Shown piece after piece: positions 32,103 to 41,035 of a DNA stretch of 64,000 nucleotides. Origin of the DNA: Labilithrix sp. (GTDB lineage Bacteria > Myxococcota_A > Polyangia > Polyangiales > Polyangiaceae). The notes under the pieces were generated by a model. That model worked only from the letters and a program-made list of their open reading frames with translations. It did no database searches and was not told where the DNA came from. Where the stretch lies: contig JAHBWE010000026.1 in assembly GCA_019637155.1 (NCBI GenBank), forward strand, positions 1 through 64,000, given 5' to 3'. The translations under genes and the position numbers were made by a program. Each line of letters begins with the position of its first letter. Position 1 is the stretch's first letter.

Positions 32103-35100
32103 GCGTGATCCCGCAGACCTCAGCGAGTGGGCGGCCGGTACGCTGCGCTCGTCGAAGCTGGGAGTAACGCCAGTAGGTGTAGATCACGGGGATCAGCTCG
32201 AGCGTGAGGAACGCGCTCGAGAGGAGACCGCCCACCATGGGCGCCGCGATGCGCTTCATGACGTCGGCGCCGCTCCCGTGGGCCCAGAGCAGCGGAACGA
32301 GCCCGAAGAGCATCGTCGCGACGGTCATCACCTTCGGGCGAACGCGGCGCACCGTGCCTTCCGTATGGGCATGGATGATGTCGTTCAGGTCACGAATCTT
32401 GCCGACGCGAAGCCTCCGGATGAAGGCGTGATCGATGTACACGATCATGACGACGCCGGTCTGCGCGGCGAGCCCCACCAGCGCGATCACACCGACGAGC
32501 ACCGCCGTCGATATACGGTAATCGAGCACGTAGAGGAGCCACACACTCCCGACGAGCGCGAACGGGATGGAGAGGAAGACAATCAGCACTTCCGTGAAGT
32601 GCTTGAATTGGAAATAGAGCAAGAGCGCGATGGAAAGCAGCGCGAGCGGAATCAGGATCCGCATCCGTTCGCGCATGCCTTCGAGCAGCTCGTACTGGCC
32701 GGTCCAGCGGATGTACATGCCTGGCCCGAGCCGGACCTGTCCGCGGGCCTGCGCCGCGGCGACCGCCGCCTTCGCGTCCTCGACGTAACCGCCGATGTCG
32801 CGCGACGGCTCGATATCGATGTAGACGTACCCGACGAGGAGCCCGGCCTCGTTGCGCAGCATCGGCGGGCCGTCGACGATACGCACGTCCGCCAGCTCCC
32901 GGAGCGGGACGTCGGCGCCCGGTCGGCCGCGGAGTGGAATGCGCACCTCCCGGAGCTTCTCCGGCGTGCTCCGGAAGTCTTGCTGATAGCGGATGTTGAC
33001 GCTGAAGCGACGCCGGCCTTCCACCGTCGTCGTCACCGGCTCGCCGCCGACGGCGGTCGCGACGACGTCGTTGAGGTCGTCGACCTGCATGCCGTAACGC
33101 GCCAGCGCTTCGCGGTTCGGCACGACGTCGACGTACTCGCCCCCGAGCGAGCGCTCGTAGAAGACGCTCCTCGTTCCGGGGACCGCGCGCATCGCGCCCT
33201 CCAGCTCGGTTCCAGCCGCCTCGATCGCCGCGAGATCGGCACCGAACACCTTGACCCCGACCGGCGTCCGCACACCGGTCGTGAGCATGTCGACGCGCGT
33301 CTTGATCGGCATCGTCCAGGCGTTCGTCCACCCAGGCATCTGCAGCTTCGCGTTCATCTTCGCGATGAGCTCGTCCCACCGCTCCTGGTCCTGCTCCGGC
33401 CAGAAGACGAGAAGAGGGGCTTTGAGAAACTCCGGGGCCTTCGAGAACCAGCGATGGCGATGCACCTTCGGCCATTGCTCGCGCGGTTTGAGCTGCACGA
33501 CCGTCTCGACCATCGACAGCGGCGCAGGATCGGTCGGCGACTCGGCGCGACCGACCTTACCGAAGACGCTCTTCACCTCCGGGAAGGAGGCGAGGACGCG
33601 GTCCTGATGCTCGAGTTGGCGCTTGGCTTCCTCGATCGAGACGTTCGGCAGCGTCGTCGGCATGTAGAGAATGTCGCCCTCGTTGAGCGGCGGCATGAAC
33701 TCGTTCCCGAGCTTCAGGAATGGCGGAATCGCCGATAGAAGCGCGAACACGCCGATCGCGAGGGTCGTCTTCGGGTTCCGCAGCGCGACGTACACGAACG
33801 GCTCGTAGACGCCCATGATCGCGCGCGAGACGGGATGGTTCTTCTCGGTGCGGATGCGCCCGCGGACGAGGAGGTCGCGGAGCGCCGGCGCGAGTGTGAT
33901 GCTGACGACGGCGGCGGAGAGCATGACGAACGTCTTCGTGTAAGCGAGCGGCTTGAACAGGCGGCCAGCCTGTCCGTTCAGGCCGAACACCGGAATGAAG
34001 GAGAGCGCGATGATGAGGAGCGAGAAGAAGATCGCGGGCGTCACCTCCTTCGCGGCGGCGTGGAGGAGCTTCGCCCGCTGCGCGTTCGGTAGATCCGGTG
34101 GCGCCTTTTCGAGCGCCTTGTGGCAGGCCTCGATCATGACGATCTCCGCGTCGACCGTCGCGCCGATCGCGATCGCGATCCCGCCCAGACTCATGATCGT
34201 TGCCGGGATCCCGAAGAGGTACATCGGGATGAACGCCAGCACGACGGAGATGGGCAAGCTGATGATGGGGAGTAGCGCGCTCCGGAAATGAAGGAGGAAG
34301 ACGAGGATGACGATGCTGACGACGATCACCTCCTCGGTGAGCGAGCTACGCAGCGTCGCGATCGCGCGCTCGATGAGCGTCGAGCGATCGTAGGTCGGAA
34401 CCATCTCGACCCCCTCCGGCAAAGCGGACTTCAGCTCGCCGAGCCTGGACTTGACCCGCGCGATCACATCGAGCGCGTTCTCGCCGTAGCGGGCCATGAC
34501 GATGGCTCCGACCGTCTCGCCCTTTCCATCGAGCTCCGCGAGACCGCGTCGGATGTCGCCGCCGAACTGGAGCGTACCGACGTCGCCGACGCGGATCGGC
34601 GTCCCGTCCGGGCCGGCACGAATCGCGACGCGTCCGAGGTCGCCGAGGTTCTCGAGGTAGCCGCGGCCGCGCACGAAATATTCGCGACCGCTCATCTCGA
34701 GGACTCGGCCGCCGACCTCTCCGTTCGACCGCCGGATCGCGCCGGCGACGTCTTCGACGTGGAGCCCGTAGGCCCGGAGCTTGTCGGGGTCGAGCGTCAC
34801 CTGGTACTGGCGCTCGTAGCCGCCGACCGTGGCGACCTGCGCGACGCCGGGGACGCTCTCGAGCGCGTAGCGGAGCGTGAAGTCCTGCAGCGTCCGCAGC
34901 TCCGCGAGGTCGTGACGGCCAGACTTGTCGACGAGGGCGTACTCGTAGACCCAGCCGATCCCGGTCGCGTCCGGGCCGAGCACAGGCGTGACGTCGTTCG
35001 GCAGCTTCGCGCGGAGCGCGCTCATGTATTCGAGCACGCGGGATCGCGCCCAGTAGACGTCCGTGCCCTCGTCGAAGAGCACGTACACGAACGACATGCC

Positions 35101-35364
35101 GAACATCGAATAGCCGCGCACCGCGGTGACCTGTGGCGCAGCGAGGAGCGCGCTGGCGACGGGATAGGTCACCTGGTCTTCGACGAGCGTCGGCGAGCGT
35201 CCTTTCCACTCCGAGAACACGATGACCTGCGGATCCGACAGGTCCGGAATCGCATCGAGCTGCACGCGCTTCGCGGAGACGCACGCGCCCGTGACGAGCG
35301 CGGCGTAGACGAGGAGGACGAGCCAGCGGTAGCGCGCCGACAGGTCGATGATCCAACCAATCAT
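32089..35364 (-). CDS. cusA: Heavy-metal RND efflux pump, CusA type
   Basis: A 1091-residue inner-membrane proton/metal antiporter with 12 membrane helices in the normal RND pattern (TM1 WLVLLVYAALVTGACVSA) and two large periplasmic loops. The TM4 signature GGIAIAIGATVDAEIVMIEA matches the CusA group (GA-x-VDA) that exports Cu(I)/Ag(I), rather than the CzcA group. Periplasmic GQYELLEGMRERM and a Met-rich cleft are consistent with this. ATG overlaps the adaptor stop (ATGA). Third gene of an operon CusC-CusB-CusA; the specificity call rests on the TM4 motif. Confidence 0.92.
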   Translation of the reverse strand: MIGWIIDLSARYRWLVLLVYAALVTGACVSAKRVQLDAIPDLSDPQVIVFSEWKGRSPTLVEDQVTYPVASALLAAPQVTAVRGYSMFGMSFVYVLFDEGTDVYWARSRVLEYMSALRAKLPNDVTPVLGPDATGIGWVYEYALVDKSGRHDLAELRTLQDFTLRYALESVPGVAQVATVGGYERQYQVTLDPDKLRAYGLHVEDVAGAIRRSNGEVGGRVLEMSGREYFVRGRGYLENLGDLGRVAIRAGPDGTPIRVGDVGTLQFGGDIRRGLAELDGKGETVGAIVMARYGENALDVIARVKSRLGELKSALPEGVEMVPTYDRSTLIERAIATLRSSLTEEVIVVSIVILVFLLHFRSALLPIISLPISVVLAFIPMYLFGIPATIMSLGGIAIAIGATVDAEIVMIEACHKALEKAPPDLPNAQRAKLLHAAAKEVTPAIFFSLLIIALSFIPVFGLNGQAGRLFKPLAYTKTFVMLSAAVVSITLAPALRDLLVRGRIRTEKNHPVSRAIMGVYEPFVYVALRNPKTTLAIGVFALLSAIPPFLKLGNEFMPPLNEGDILYMPTTLPNVSIEEAKRQLEHQDRVLASFPEVKSVFGKVGRAESPTDPAPLSMVETVVQLKPREQWPKVHRHRWFSKAPEFLKAPLLVFWPEQDQERWDELIAKMNAKLQMPGWTNAWTMPIKTRVDMLTTGVRTPVGVKVFGADLAAIEAAGTELEGAMRAVPGTRSVFYERSLGGEYVDVVPNREALARYGMQVDDLNDVVATAVGGEPVTTTVEGRRRFSVNIRYQQDFRSTPEKLREVRIPLRGRPGADVPLRELADVRIVDGPPMLRNEAGLLVGYVYIDIEPSRDIGGYVEDAKAAVAAAQARGQVRLGPGMYIRWTGQYELLEGMRERMRILIPLALLSIALLLYFQFKHFTEVLIVFLSIPFALVGSVWLLYVLDYRISTAVLVGVIALVGLAAQTGVVMIVYIDHAFIRRLRVGKIRDLNDIIHAHTEGTVRRVRPKVMTVATMLFGLVPLLWAHGSGADVMKRIAAPMVGGLLSSAFLTLELIPVIYTYWRYSQLRRAQRTGRPLAEVCGITLTES

Positions 35365-36767
35365 GGCTTGTCCGAGCCTGGCGTCGCCTGCGCGATCGAC
35401 GCCTGGAGGCGGCTCTCGGAGTCGATGAGGAAGGTCGCGCCCGAGACGACGCGCTCTCCGGCGGCGAGCCCGTCGACGACGATCACGCGTTCGCCGTCGC
35501 TGCCGGAAACGGCAACGACGCGGGGCGTGAAGCGGCCTTCTTTCTCGACGACGAAGACATATTTGGCATTACCGGTTTCGACGAGCGCGTCCCGCGGAAT
35601 CGCGACTCCAGAGCGTGCGCTCACGGACAGATCGACCGTCCCATATTCGCCAGGCGTATATCTACGGCTCGCGGTATTGCGAATTTGCATTCGCACGCGC
35701 CGCGTCCGCGCCTCCGCGTTCACGAGCGGGTAAACGAGGTCGACCTTCGCCGTGATCGCATCGTCAGGGCGCGCGGTGGGGACGAAACGGCCGTCGACGC
35801 CGGGTCGCAGCGCGCTCGCGTCCGCGAGGAGCACGTCGGCGACGACGTACACGGTCGAGAGGTCCTGGACCTCGTAGAGGAGCATCTCGGGCGTGACGTA
35901 CGAGCCGAGGACGACGTTCTTCTTCGTCACGAAACCGCCGCGTGGCGCTGTCACCGCGATTGCGCGGATGGTCTCCCGTTTCGTGGCCACTCGATCGATC
36001 TCGACCGGCGACATGCCGAGCAGCTCGAGCTTCCGGGCCGCCGCGCTCGCGGACGCCGCGCCGGCGTCGCCCGCCCAGCGGCTGATGGTGAGGAGCTCGT
36101 TCTGCGCCTGCAGCGCTTCGGGGCTGTAGACGGAGAGCATCGTCTGGCCCGCGCCGATCGCGATCCCGGTCTGATCGACCTGGATCGCCTCCACGAAGCC
36201 GGCGGTACGCACGTGGACCTCGCTGACCCCTTGCTCCGGCGGGACGACGATCGCCGTCACGCGTAGGCCGCCGTTCAACGCGCGCTCTTCGGCGGTCGCC
36301 GTACGGACGCCGATCGACTGGATGCGGTCGAGGGTGAGCTTAACCGGCGTGGTGCCCGGGGGGATGTTGCCCGGCGTCGTGCCGACCATCGAGGGCGCTT
36401 TCCGTGGTGCCGCGTCGGGTCCGGCATCCATGCTCGGCTCTGCTGCTCCGTCTGCGTCGGGCTCGGCCACGCCGCCCCGGTCCGTGGCAATGAGCTCGAG
36501 GTCCATATGGCAAATAGGACACTCCCCGGGCTCGTTCGAGACGACCTCGGGATGCATCGGGCACTGGTACTTGGGCGCCGCCTTTGCGGTCCCGTTCTGC
36601 GCCGTCGAGATCCGCGTCGTCGCGTAGGAGAGCCACATGAAGCCCGCGAGCGTCGCGGCGGCGACAACCAACACCCAGCGGACGATCGCCATCGTCTTCG
36701 CGCCGCGCGGCGGCCGCTCTTCGCCCTCCGCCATCGGCTCTTCCGTCTCGTGCGGTTCAGCGCCCAT
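35361..36767 (-). CDS. cusB: RND periplasmic adaptor with metal-binding domain, CusB type
   Basis: A 468-residue membrane-fusion protein. One membrane helix (TMAIVRWVLVVAAATLAGFM) is followed by a heavy-metal-binding domain YQCPMHPEVVSNEPGECPIC (Cys-Pro-Met-His-Pro plus C-P-I-C) and then the barrel-sandwich/beta-barrel adaptor (VRTAGFVEAIQVDQ; TAPRGGFVTKKNVVLGSYV). The ATG at 36767 overlaps the end of the outer membrane gene by 11 bases. It links the CusA pump to the outer membrane channel and may hand over metal. Confidence 0.9.
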   Translation of the reverse strand: MGAEPHETEEPMAEGEERPPRGAKTMAIVRWVLVVAAATLAGFMWLSYATTRISTAQNGTAKAAPKYQCPMHPEVVSNEPGECPICHMDLELIATDRGGVAEPDADGAAEPSMDAGPDAAPRKAPSMVGTTPGNIPPGTTPVKLTLDRIQSIGVRTATAEERALNGGLRVTAIVVPPEQGVSEVHVRTAGFVEAIQVDQTGIAIGAGQTMLSVYSPEALQAQNELLTISRWAGDAGAASASAAARKLELLGMSPVEIDRVATKRETIRAIAVTAPRGGFVTKKNVVLGSYVTPEMLLYEVQDLSTVYVVADVLLADASALRPGVDGRFVPTARPDDAITAKVDLVYPLVNAEARTRRVRMQIRNTASRRYTPGEYGTVDLSVSARSGVAIPRDALVETGNAKYVFVVEKEGRFTPRVVAVSGSDGERVIVVDGLAAGERVVSGATFLIDSESRLQASIAQATPGSDKP

Positions 36768-38091
36768 CGTCGTCTCCTCCCTGCAGCATCGAATCGGTGA
36801 GCGGCCCGAGCGGGCGGCGCGGGACCTCTTGTCCAACCGCGGCGTCGAGCTCCGCGAGCGCGTGGTCCAGGCTCGCGCGTGCCGCGACGACCTCGCTTTC
36901 GACGTCGACGACGGCGCGTTGTGCGGACAGGAGCGTGAGGATGTCCACGCGTCCGGTCTCGTATCCGGCCCACACGACCTCGAACGAGCGCTTCGTCGCG
37001 GGGACCGCCCGGTCGCGGAGGGCCTGAAGCCGGAGCGCGGCGGCGAGCCGATTCGTATCAGCCTGCGCGACCTCGGCCGTCACCGGAATCGTCGCCGCCT
37101 CTGCATCTCGCCGCGCGGCGAGCGCCTGCGCGTCGGCGGCTTCGCCTCGCGCGCTCGCGTCGCCCCAGAGCCAGGGAAGGCTCATCGACGCGTTGGCGCC
37201 GTAGCCGTGGACCGGCATCATTCCGACGGGCGCGAAGTAGAGCGCGGCGACGCTGAACGACGGGAGCGTGGCTTCCTTCTTCGCGGCGCGCGCTTCTTCG
37301 ATCCGTCCCCGCTTCGTCGCCGCGGCGGCGCGGACCTCGGGGCGGACGGTCAACGCCTTCGCCATTGATTCGCGCAGATCCCACGCCGCCGTCTCGGCTT
37401 CGCCGCTCACCGGCGGACCGAGCGGAGCGTTCACGTCTCGGGCGAGGAGAGCATTCAGTCGCCCGCGCGCTCCGATCATCCGCGAGCGGTCGCCGATCAC
37501 GTCCGCCTCGACGCGGGCCAGCTCGACCTCCGCTTGCGTGACGTCCGTGAGGGGAGCGCCGGCCCCAAGCCGCGCGCGCGCGACCTCGAGCGCGCGGGCC
37601 GCGATCGCGCGATGCTCGACGTGGATGCGGTGCCGCGCCGTCGCTTCGACGTAGTCGGCGAAGGCGTGGTCTGCATCGCGGCGAAGAATGCGGACGCGGT
37701 CCTGGACCATCGCGCGTTCGGCCGCGGCGAGCTCGTTCCCCGCGCTCTCGCGTGCGCCCCGAGCGCCGGGGGCGGGGAAGCTCTGCCCGACGCCGACCAT
37801 CACCATCCCCGCGTTCGAGATGGCGTAGGGCTTCGCGATCGGGACCTGCCAGATCTGGAGCATGACCTCCGGCGGCGGCAGCTTGCCTGCGGCGCTCGCC
37901 GTGAAGGCGGTGGCCCGAGCGCGCTGATCGGCGGCAGCGACGGACGGATGGCGTGCGACGGCCTCGCGGAGAACGGTGGTGCGATCGAGCGGGCCGGCCG
38001 TGATCGCGTCGGCGATCGCCGTCCTTGGCGCAGAGAGCGCGAGGACCGAGATCGCGACGAGCACGCCCCGACCGGGGGTGAACATCGACAT
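36757..38091 (-). CDS. cusC: TolC-family outer membrane efflux protein, CusC type
   Basis: A 444-residue outer membrane channel subunit with a signal peptide (VLVAISVLALSAPRTAIA) and two long coiled-coil OEP repeats (AERAMVQDRVRILRRDADHA; VTAEVAQADTNRLAAALRLQ). A loop with GMMPVHGYGANAS lies between. First gene of the CusCBA operon; it ends overlapping the adaptor start. The upstream Cys/His-rich gene at 38190-38630 is in the same direction with a 98-base gap and may be co-transcribed. Confidence 0.88.
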   Translation of the reverse strand: MSMFTPGRGVLVAISVLALSAPRTAIADAITAGPLDRTTVLREAVARHPSVAAADQRARATAFTASAAGKLPPPEVMLQIWQVPIAKPYAISNAGMVMVGVGQSFPAPGARGARESAGNELAAAERAMVQDRVRILRRDADHAFADYVEATARHRIHVEHRAIAARALEVARARLGAGAPLTDVTQAEVELARVEADVIGDRSRMIGARGRLNALLARDVNAPLGPPVSGEAETAAWDLRESMAKALTVRPEVRAAAATKRGRIEEARAAKKEATLPSFSVAALYFAPVGMMPVHGYGANASMSLPWLWGDASARGEAADAQALAARRDAEAATIPVTAEVAQADTNRLAAALRLQALRDRAVPATKRSFEVVWAGYETGRVDILTLLSAQRAVVDVESEVVAARASLDHALAELDAAVGQEVPRRPLGPLTDSMLQGGDDDGR

Positions 38092-38189
38092 GAGCTTTCC
38101 TTCGAAGTCAGGCGGGAAACACCGGAGCCGGGCGTCGGGCGCGGCTCTGCCTGCGTGGACACGCGCGCGGGCGCGGTCCGAAGGTCAGC

Positions 38190-38630
38190 TCAGTTCAGGA
38201 ACACCATCAGCTCGGCGCGGTGCCGGGATCTCACGATCGGCCCGGCGCGACCTTCGTGCTCGACGCGCCCGCGAACGAGCGGCAGCGCTGTCGCGACGAC
38301 CTCGGCAGGCACCGGCACGGTCGCGAGGAGCGGCGCAGTGACGGACGGTGTCGGCTTTGCCACCGAGCCGCCCGGAGGAAGCTTCGCAACCACGCGGTGC
38401 TCGCAGCAATCCGGCGTGCGGAGCTCCGGACCGGTCTTCTCCGAGTGGTGCTCGCGGTCAGCGGCGCAGCAAGGCGCATCGCTGATGCGCTCCATCATCG
38501 GGCAGTACACGTAGGTGGCGCCAGCGCGGAGAACACCGAACAGCGTGGCCAGCGCCAACGCCGTGGTCGCGAGCCGGACGAACGCCACGCGCAACCGCGC
38601 AGCGATACGTCGTTTCCGGGGCGGCGACAT
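38190..38630 (-). CDS. Membrane-anchored Cys/His-rich protein
   Basis: A 146-residue protein with an N-terminal membrane anchor (LATTALALATLFGVLRAGAT) followed by a Cys/His cluster (YCPMMERISDAPCCAADREH, then HSEK and PDCCEHRV), which suggests periplasmic metal binding. Start ATG 38630 is the first with an anchor. No named family recognised. A decayed copy of its first 55 codons lies at 48157-48340. It lies upstream of cusC on the same strand. Confidence 0.6.
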   Translation of the reverse strand: MSPPRKRRIAARLRVAFVRLATTALALATLFGVLRAGATYVYCPMMERISDAPCCAADREHHSEKTGPELRTPDCCEHRVVAKLPPGGSVAKPTPSVTAPLLATVPVPAEVVATALPLVRGRVEHEGRAGPIVRSRHRAELMVFLN

Positions 38631-38797
38631 GCGGACGACCTTAGGCGCGGAGGTGCTGCGGAGCAAGTCGACCGTGCGTTCGCCGACCGCGTTGCCGCCG
38701 GCGTCAATGACAGCGATGGCCTGCGGCAAGCCGACCGACACGGATGAACGCTCGGTATCGCGAGGCGTAGCCGCCGAGACTATGTTATGACCACCGC

Positions 38798-39139
38798 GTG
38801 AAGCGGAGCGGGAGCATGGACGGTCGTCGACGCGCGCGCTGGATCGCTCGCGTGATGGCCGTTTTTCTTGCTGTCGTCTCCATTGCCTCGAGTGTCACGA
38901 TCGACCCCCGCTGCGTCGTCGCGACGGGAGATCTCGAGACGGACGACGACGGGGCTCCGTGTCCGTGTCCTCTCGACTGCACTTCATGCGCGACCGCGCG
39001 TGCGGTGCCTCCCTCGGCGCCGAGCTCCGCGCTCGAGCCGATCGTCCTTCGTGCGACTCAAGAGGCGCCGCCCATCGAGGCGGACGCGCCGCCGAGCTCA
39101 CCGGATCCAGCTGAGATCAGTCACGTACCCAAGGCGTGA
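38798..39139 (+). CDS. Small exported Cys-rich protein
   Basis: A 113-residue protein with a hydrophobic segment (WIARVMAVFLAVVSIASSV) acting as signal or anchor, then DDDGAPCPCPLDCTSCATA, a compact six-Cys motif, and a Pro/Ser/Ala-rich tail. It starts at a GTG (38798); an ATG at 38816 is also possible. It diverges from the Cys/His-rich gene at 38630. No family recognised; the cluster suggests metal binding in the periplasm. Confidence 0.5.
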   Translation: MKRSGSMDGRRRARWIARVMAVFLAVVSIASSVTIDPRCVVATGDLETDDDGAPCPCPLDCTSCATARAVPPSAPSSALEPIVLRATQEAPPIEADAPPSSPDPAEISHVPKA

Positions 39140-39332
39140 CGCGCTGAGGAGCTGACGGACGTCCCTGTGCCAGTACGCGCAGCGGTGACGTCTGCTTCCG
39201 CGCGCCCGTGGGCATCGTGTCATGGCCTCACGCGCGGCGCTTGCGTCGCCACCTAAGCGCCGATGCGTCGTTGCGCTCGTGCGAGGTGGTACCGACTGCA
39301 GCGCCAGCCCTTTCCACTCGAAGGAGTTTTCC

Positions 39333-39680
39333 ATGCGAAAAGAGCGAATCTCTCTCGTTGGCATCGCCGCCATCCTCATCGTGACCGCGGCTGCCGGTTG
39401 CAAACGCGACCCCGCGCCGGCCCCGGAGACGAAGCCGGCGGCGACCGTGAACAACAACAACGTCTCGACGAAACCGGCGAGCAGCGTCGTGCCTGGGTCG
39501 TTCGAGGACTGGTGCGACGAGCATCAGGTGCCCGAGTCACAGTGCACGAAGTGCAATCCCGATCTCATCCCGGCGTTCAAGGCGGCCGGAGACTGGTGCA
39601 ACGAGCACGGCCTGCCGGAGTCGCAATGCACGAAGTGCGATCCGAGACGGAAGCCGGTGCGACCCCCGAAGAAGAGCTGA
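39333..39680 (+). CDS. Lipoprotein with two C-x2-H-x2-PES-x-C-x2-C modules
   Basis: A 115-residue lipoprotein (lipobox AAAGC, Cys about 23). It carries two copies of a module: WCDEHQVPESQCTKCNP and WCNEHGLPESQCTKCDP. Each offers three Cys and one His, a likely soft-metal site. The start ATG 39333 follows GAAGGAG. It ends two bases before the adaptor gene, which carries the same modules, so it is probably a periplasmic metal carrier of this pump. Confidence 0.75.
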   Translation: MRKERISLVGIAAILIVTAAAGCKRDPAPAPETKPAATVNNNNVSTKPASSVVPGSFEDWCDEHQVPESQCTKCNPDLIPAFKAAGDWCNEHGLPESQCTKCDPRRKPVRPPKKS

Positions 39681-39682
39681 CC

Positions 39683-41035
39683 ATGCGTTTCATTCTCGTC
39701 GTCGCGCTTGCGCTGGGCGTTGTCGGGACCTCCGTCGGTTGCAAGAAACCTACGGCAGACGCCACATCGAGCTCTGCGGAGCAGCCGCCGCTCTGCGAGC
39801 ACGGGGTGCAGAAGGACATTTGCACGAAGTGCAATCCGAAGCTCGTTCCGGTGTTCCAGGCGAAGAAGGACTGGTGCTCCGAGCACGCGTTTCCGGAGTC
39901 CGTGTGTCCGATCTGCCATCCGGAGCGAGGCGGTCGTCCGCGCCTGTCCACGGGCGGAAAGGGCAAGGAGGACAAGGACGACGACGACAAGGGGAAGAAG
40001 ATCCAGCTCTCGGACGAGGTCATCGCGAAAGCCGGCGTTCGAACGGCGCGTGTCGCGAAAGAGGTGCTCGCGCCGACCGTTTCCGTTCCAGGCGACATCG
40101 TCGCGGATCCCGACAAGAGCGCTCGCGTGACCGCCCTCGTCGCCGGGCGTCTCGACCGCGTCTCCTTCATCGAAGGGGCGAGGGTGAACAAGGGCGATCT
40201 TTTGGCGGTCATCCGCGTCCCGGATATCGGCAAGGCGCGGTCCGCGTTCACGTCGACGTCCGCGAAAGCCCACGCCGCGCGCGCCAACGCGGATCGCCTT
40301 CGCAGCCTGGCGGACAAGGGGCTTGCCTCTTCACAAGAGCTGCTCGTCGCAGAAGCCGAGGCGGAGGCGCTCGAGTCGGAGACGAAGGCGGCGAGCGATC
40401 AGCTCTCCGCGCTCGGAACGACGGCGGACGCAGCAGGCGGCGCGCTGCTCCAGCTTCGTGCGCCGCTCGGAGGCGTCGTCGTCAGTCGGAACGCGGTCGT
40501 GGGACAAGCCGTCGGCGCGGACCAGACGCTCGCTTCGATCGTCGAGCTCTCCGAAGTATGGTTCCTCGCGCGCATTTACGAGAAGGAAGTGAGCCGAATC
40601 GCTGCCGGTGCTGATGCGGAGATCCGCGTCAACGCCCTCTCCGAGAAGCGCTTCGCCGGCAAGGTGGAGTACGTCGGGCAGCAGATGGACCCCGGTGCGC
40701 GCACCTTCACGACGCGCATCCGCCTGAAGAACGACGCCGCCCTCCTCCGCGTGGGGTTCTTCGGGACGGCGACGATCGCCGCCGCGGACCCGAGTGCCAA
40801 GAAAGGTCCGACACTCGTCGTGCCGTCTTCCGCGATCACCGAGGTGCAGGGTAAGCCGGTCGCGTTCGTCAAGGAGTCTGGCGGATTCGAGCGCCGCGAC
40901 CTCACCGTCGGGACCGAGAGCATCGGCAAGGTCGAGGTCCTATCCGGCGTTCGCGAAGGAGAGGAGGTCGTCGTCGACGGTACGTTTACCGTCAAGAGTG
41001 CGCTCCTCAAGGGGACGATGGGAGACGACGACTGA
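39683..41035 (+). CDS. czcB: RND periplasmic adaptor with Cys modules, CzcB type
   Basis: A 450-residue lipoprotein adaptor (lipobox TSVGC). Its N-terminal region has LCEHGVQKDICTKCNPK and WCSEHAFPESVCPICHPE, the same C-H-C-C modules as the preceding gene, then a Lys/Asp-rich linker. The adaptor core follows: TVSVPGDIVADPDKSARVTA, ALVAGRLDRVSFIEG, a coiled coil, and LRAPLGGVVVSRNAVVGQAV. The ATG at 39683 yields a signal peptide. The stop overlaps the pump start (TGATG). It probably couples the CzcA-like pump to the TolC-type protein at 46547. Confidence 0.9.
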   Translation: MRFILVVALALGVVGTSVGCKKPTADATSSSAEQPPLCEHGVQKDICTKCNPKLVPVFQAKKDWCSEHAFPESVCPICHPERGGRPRLSTGGKGKEDKDDDDKGKKIQLSDEVIAKAGVRTARVAKEVLAPTVSVPGDIVADPDKSARVTALVAGRLDRVSFIEGARVNKGDLLAVIRVPDIGKARSAFTSTSAKAHAARANADRLRSLADKGLASSQELLVAEAEAEALESETKAASDQLSALGTTADAAGGALLQLRAPLGGVVVSRNAVVGQAVGADQTLASIVELSEVWFLARIYEKEVSRIAAGADAEIRVNALSEKRFAGKVEYVGQQMDPGARTFTTRIRLKNDAALLRVGFFGTATIAAADPSAKKGPTLVVPSSAITEVQGKPVAFVKESGGFERRDLTVGTESIGKVEVLSGVREGEEVVVDGTFTVKSALLKGTMGDDD

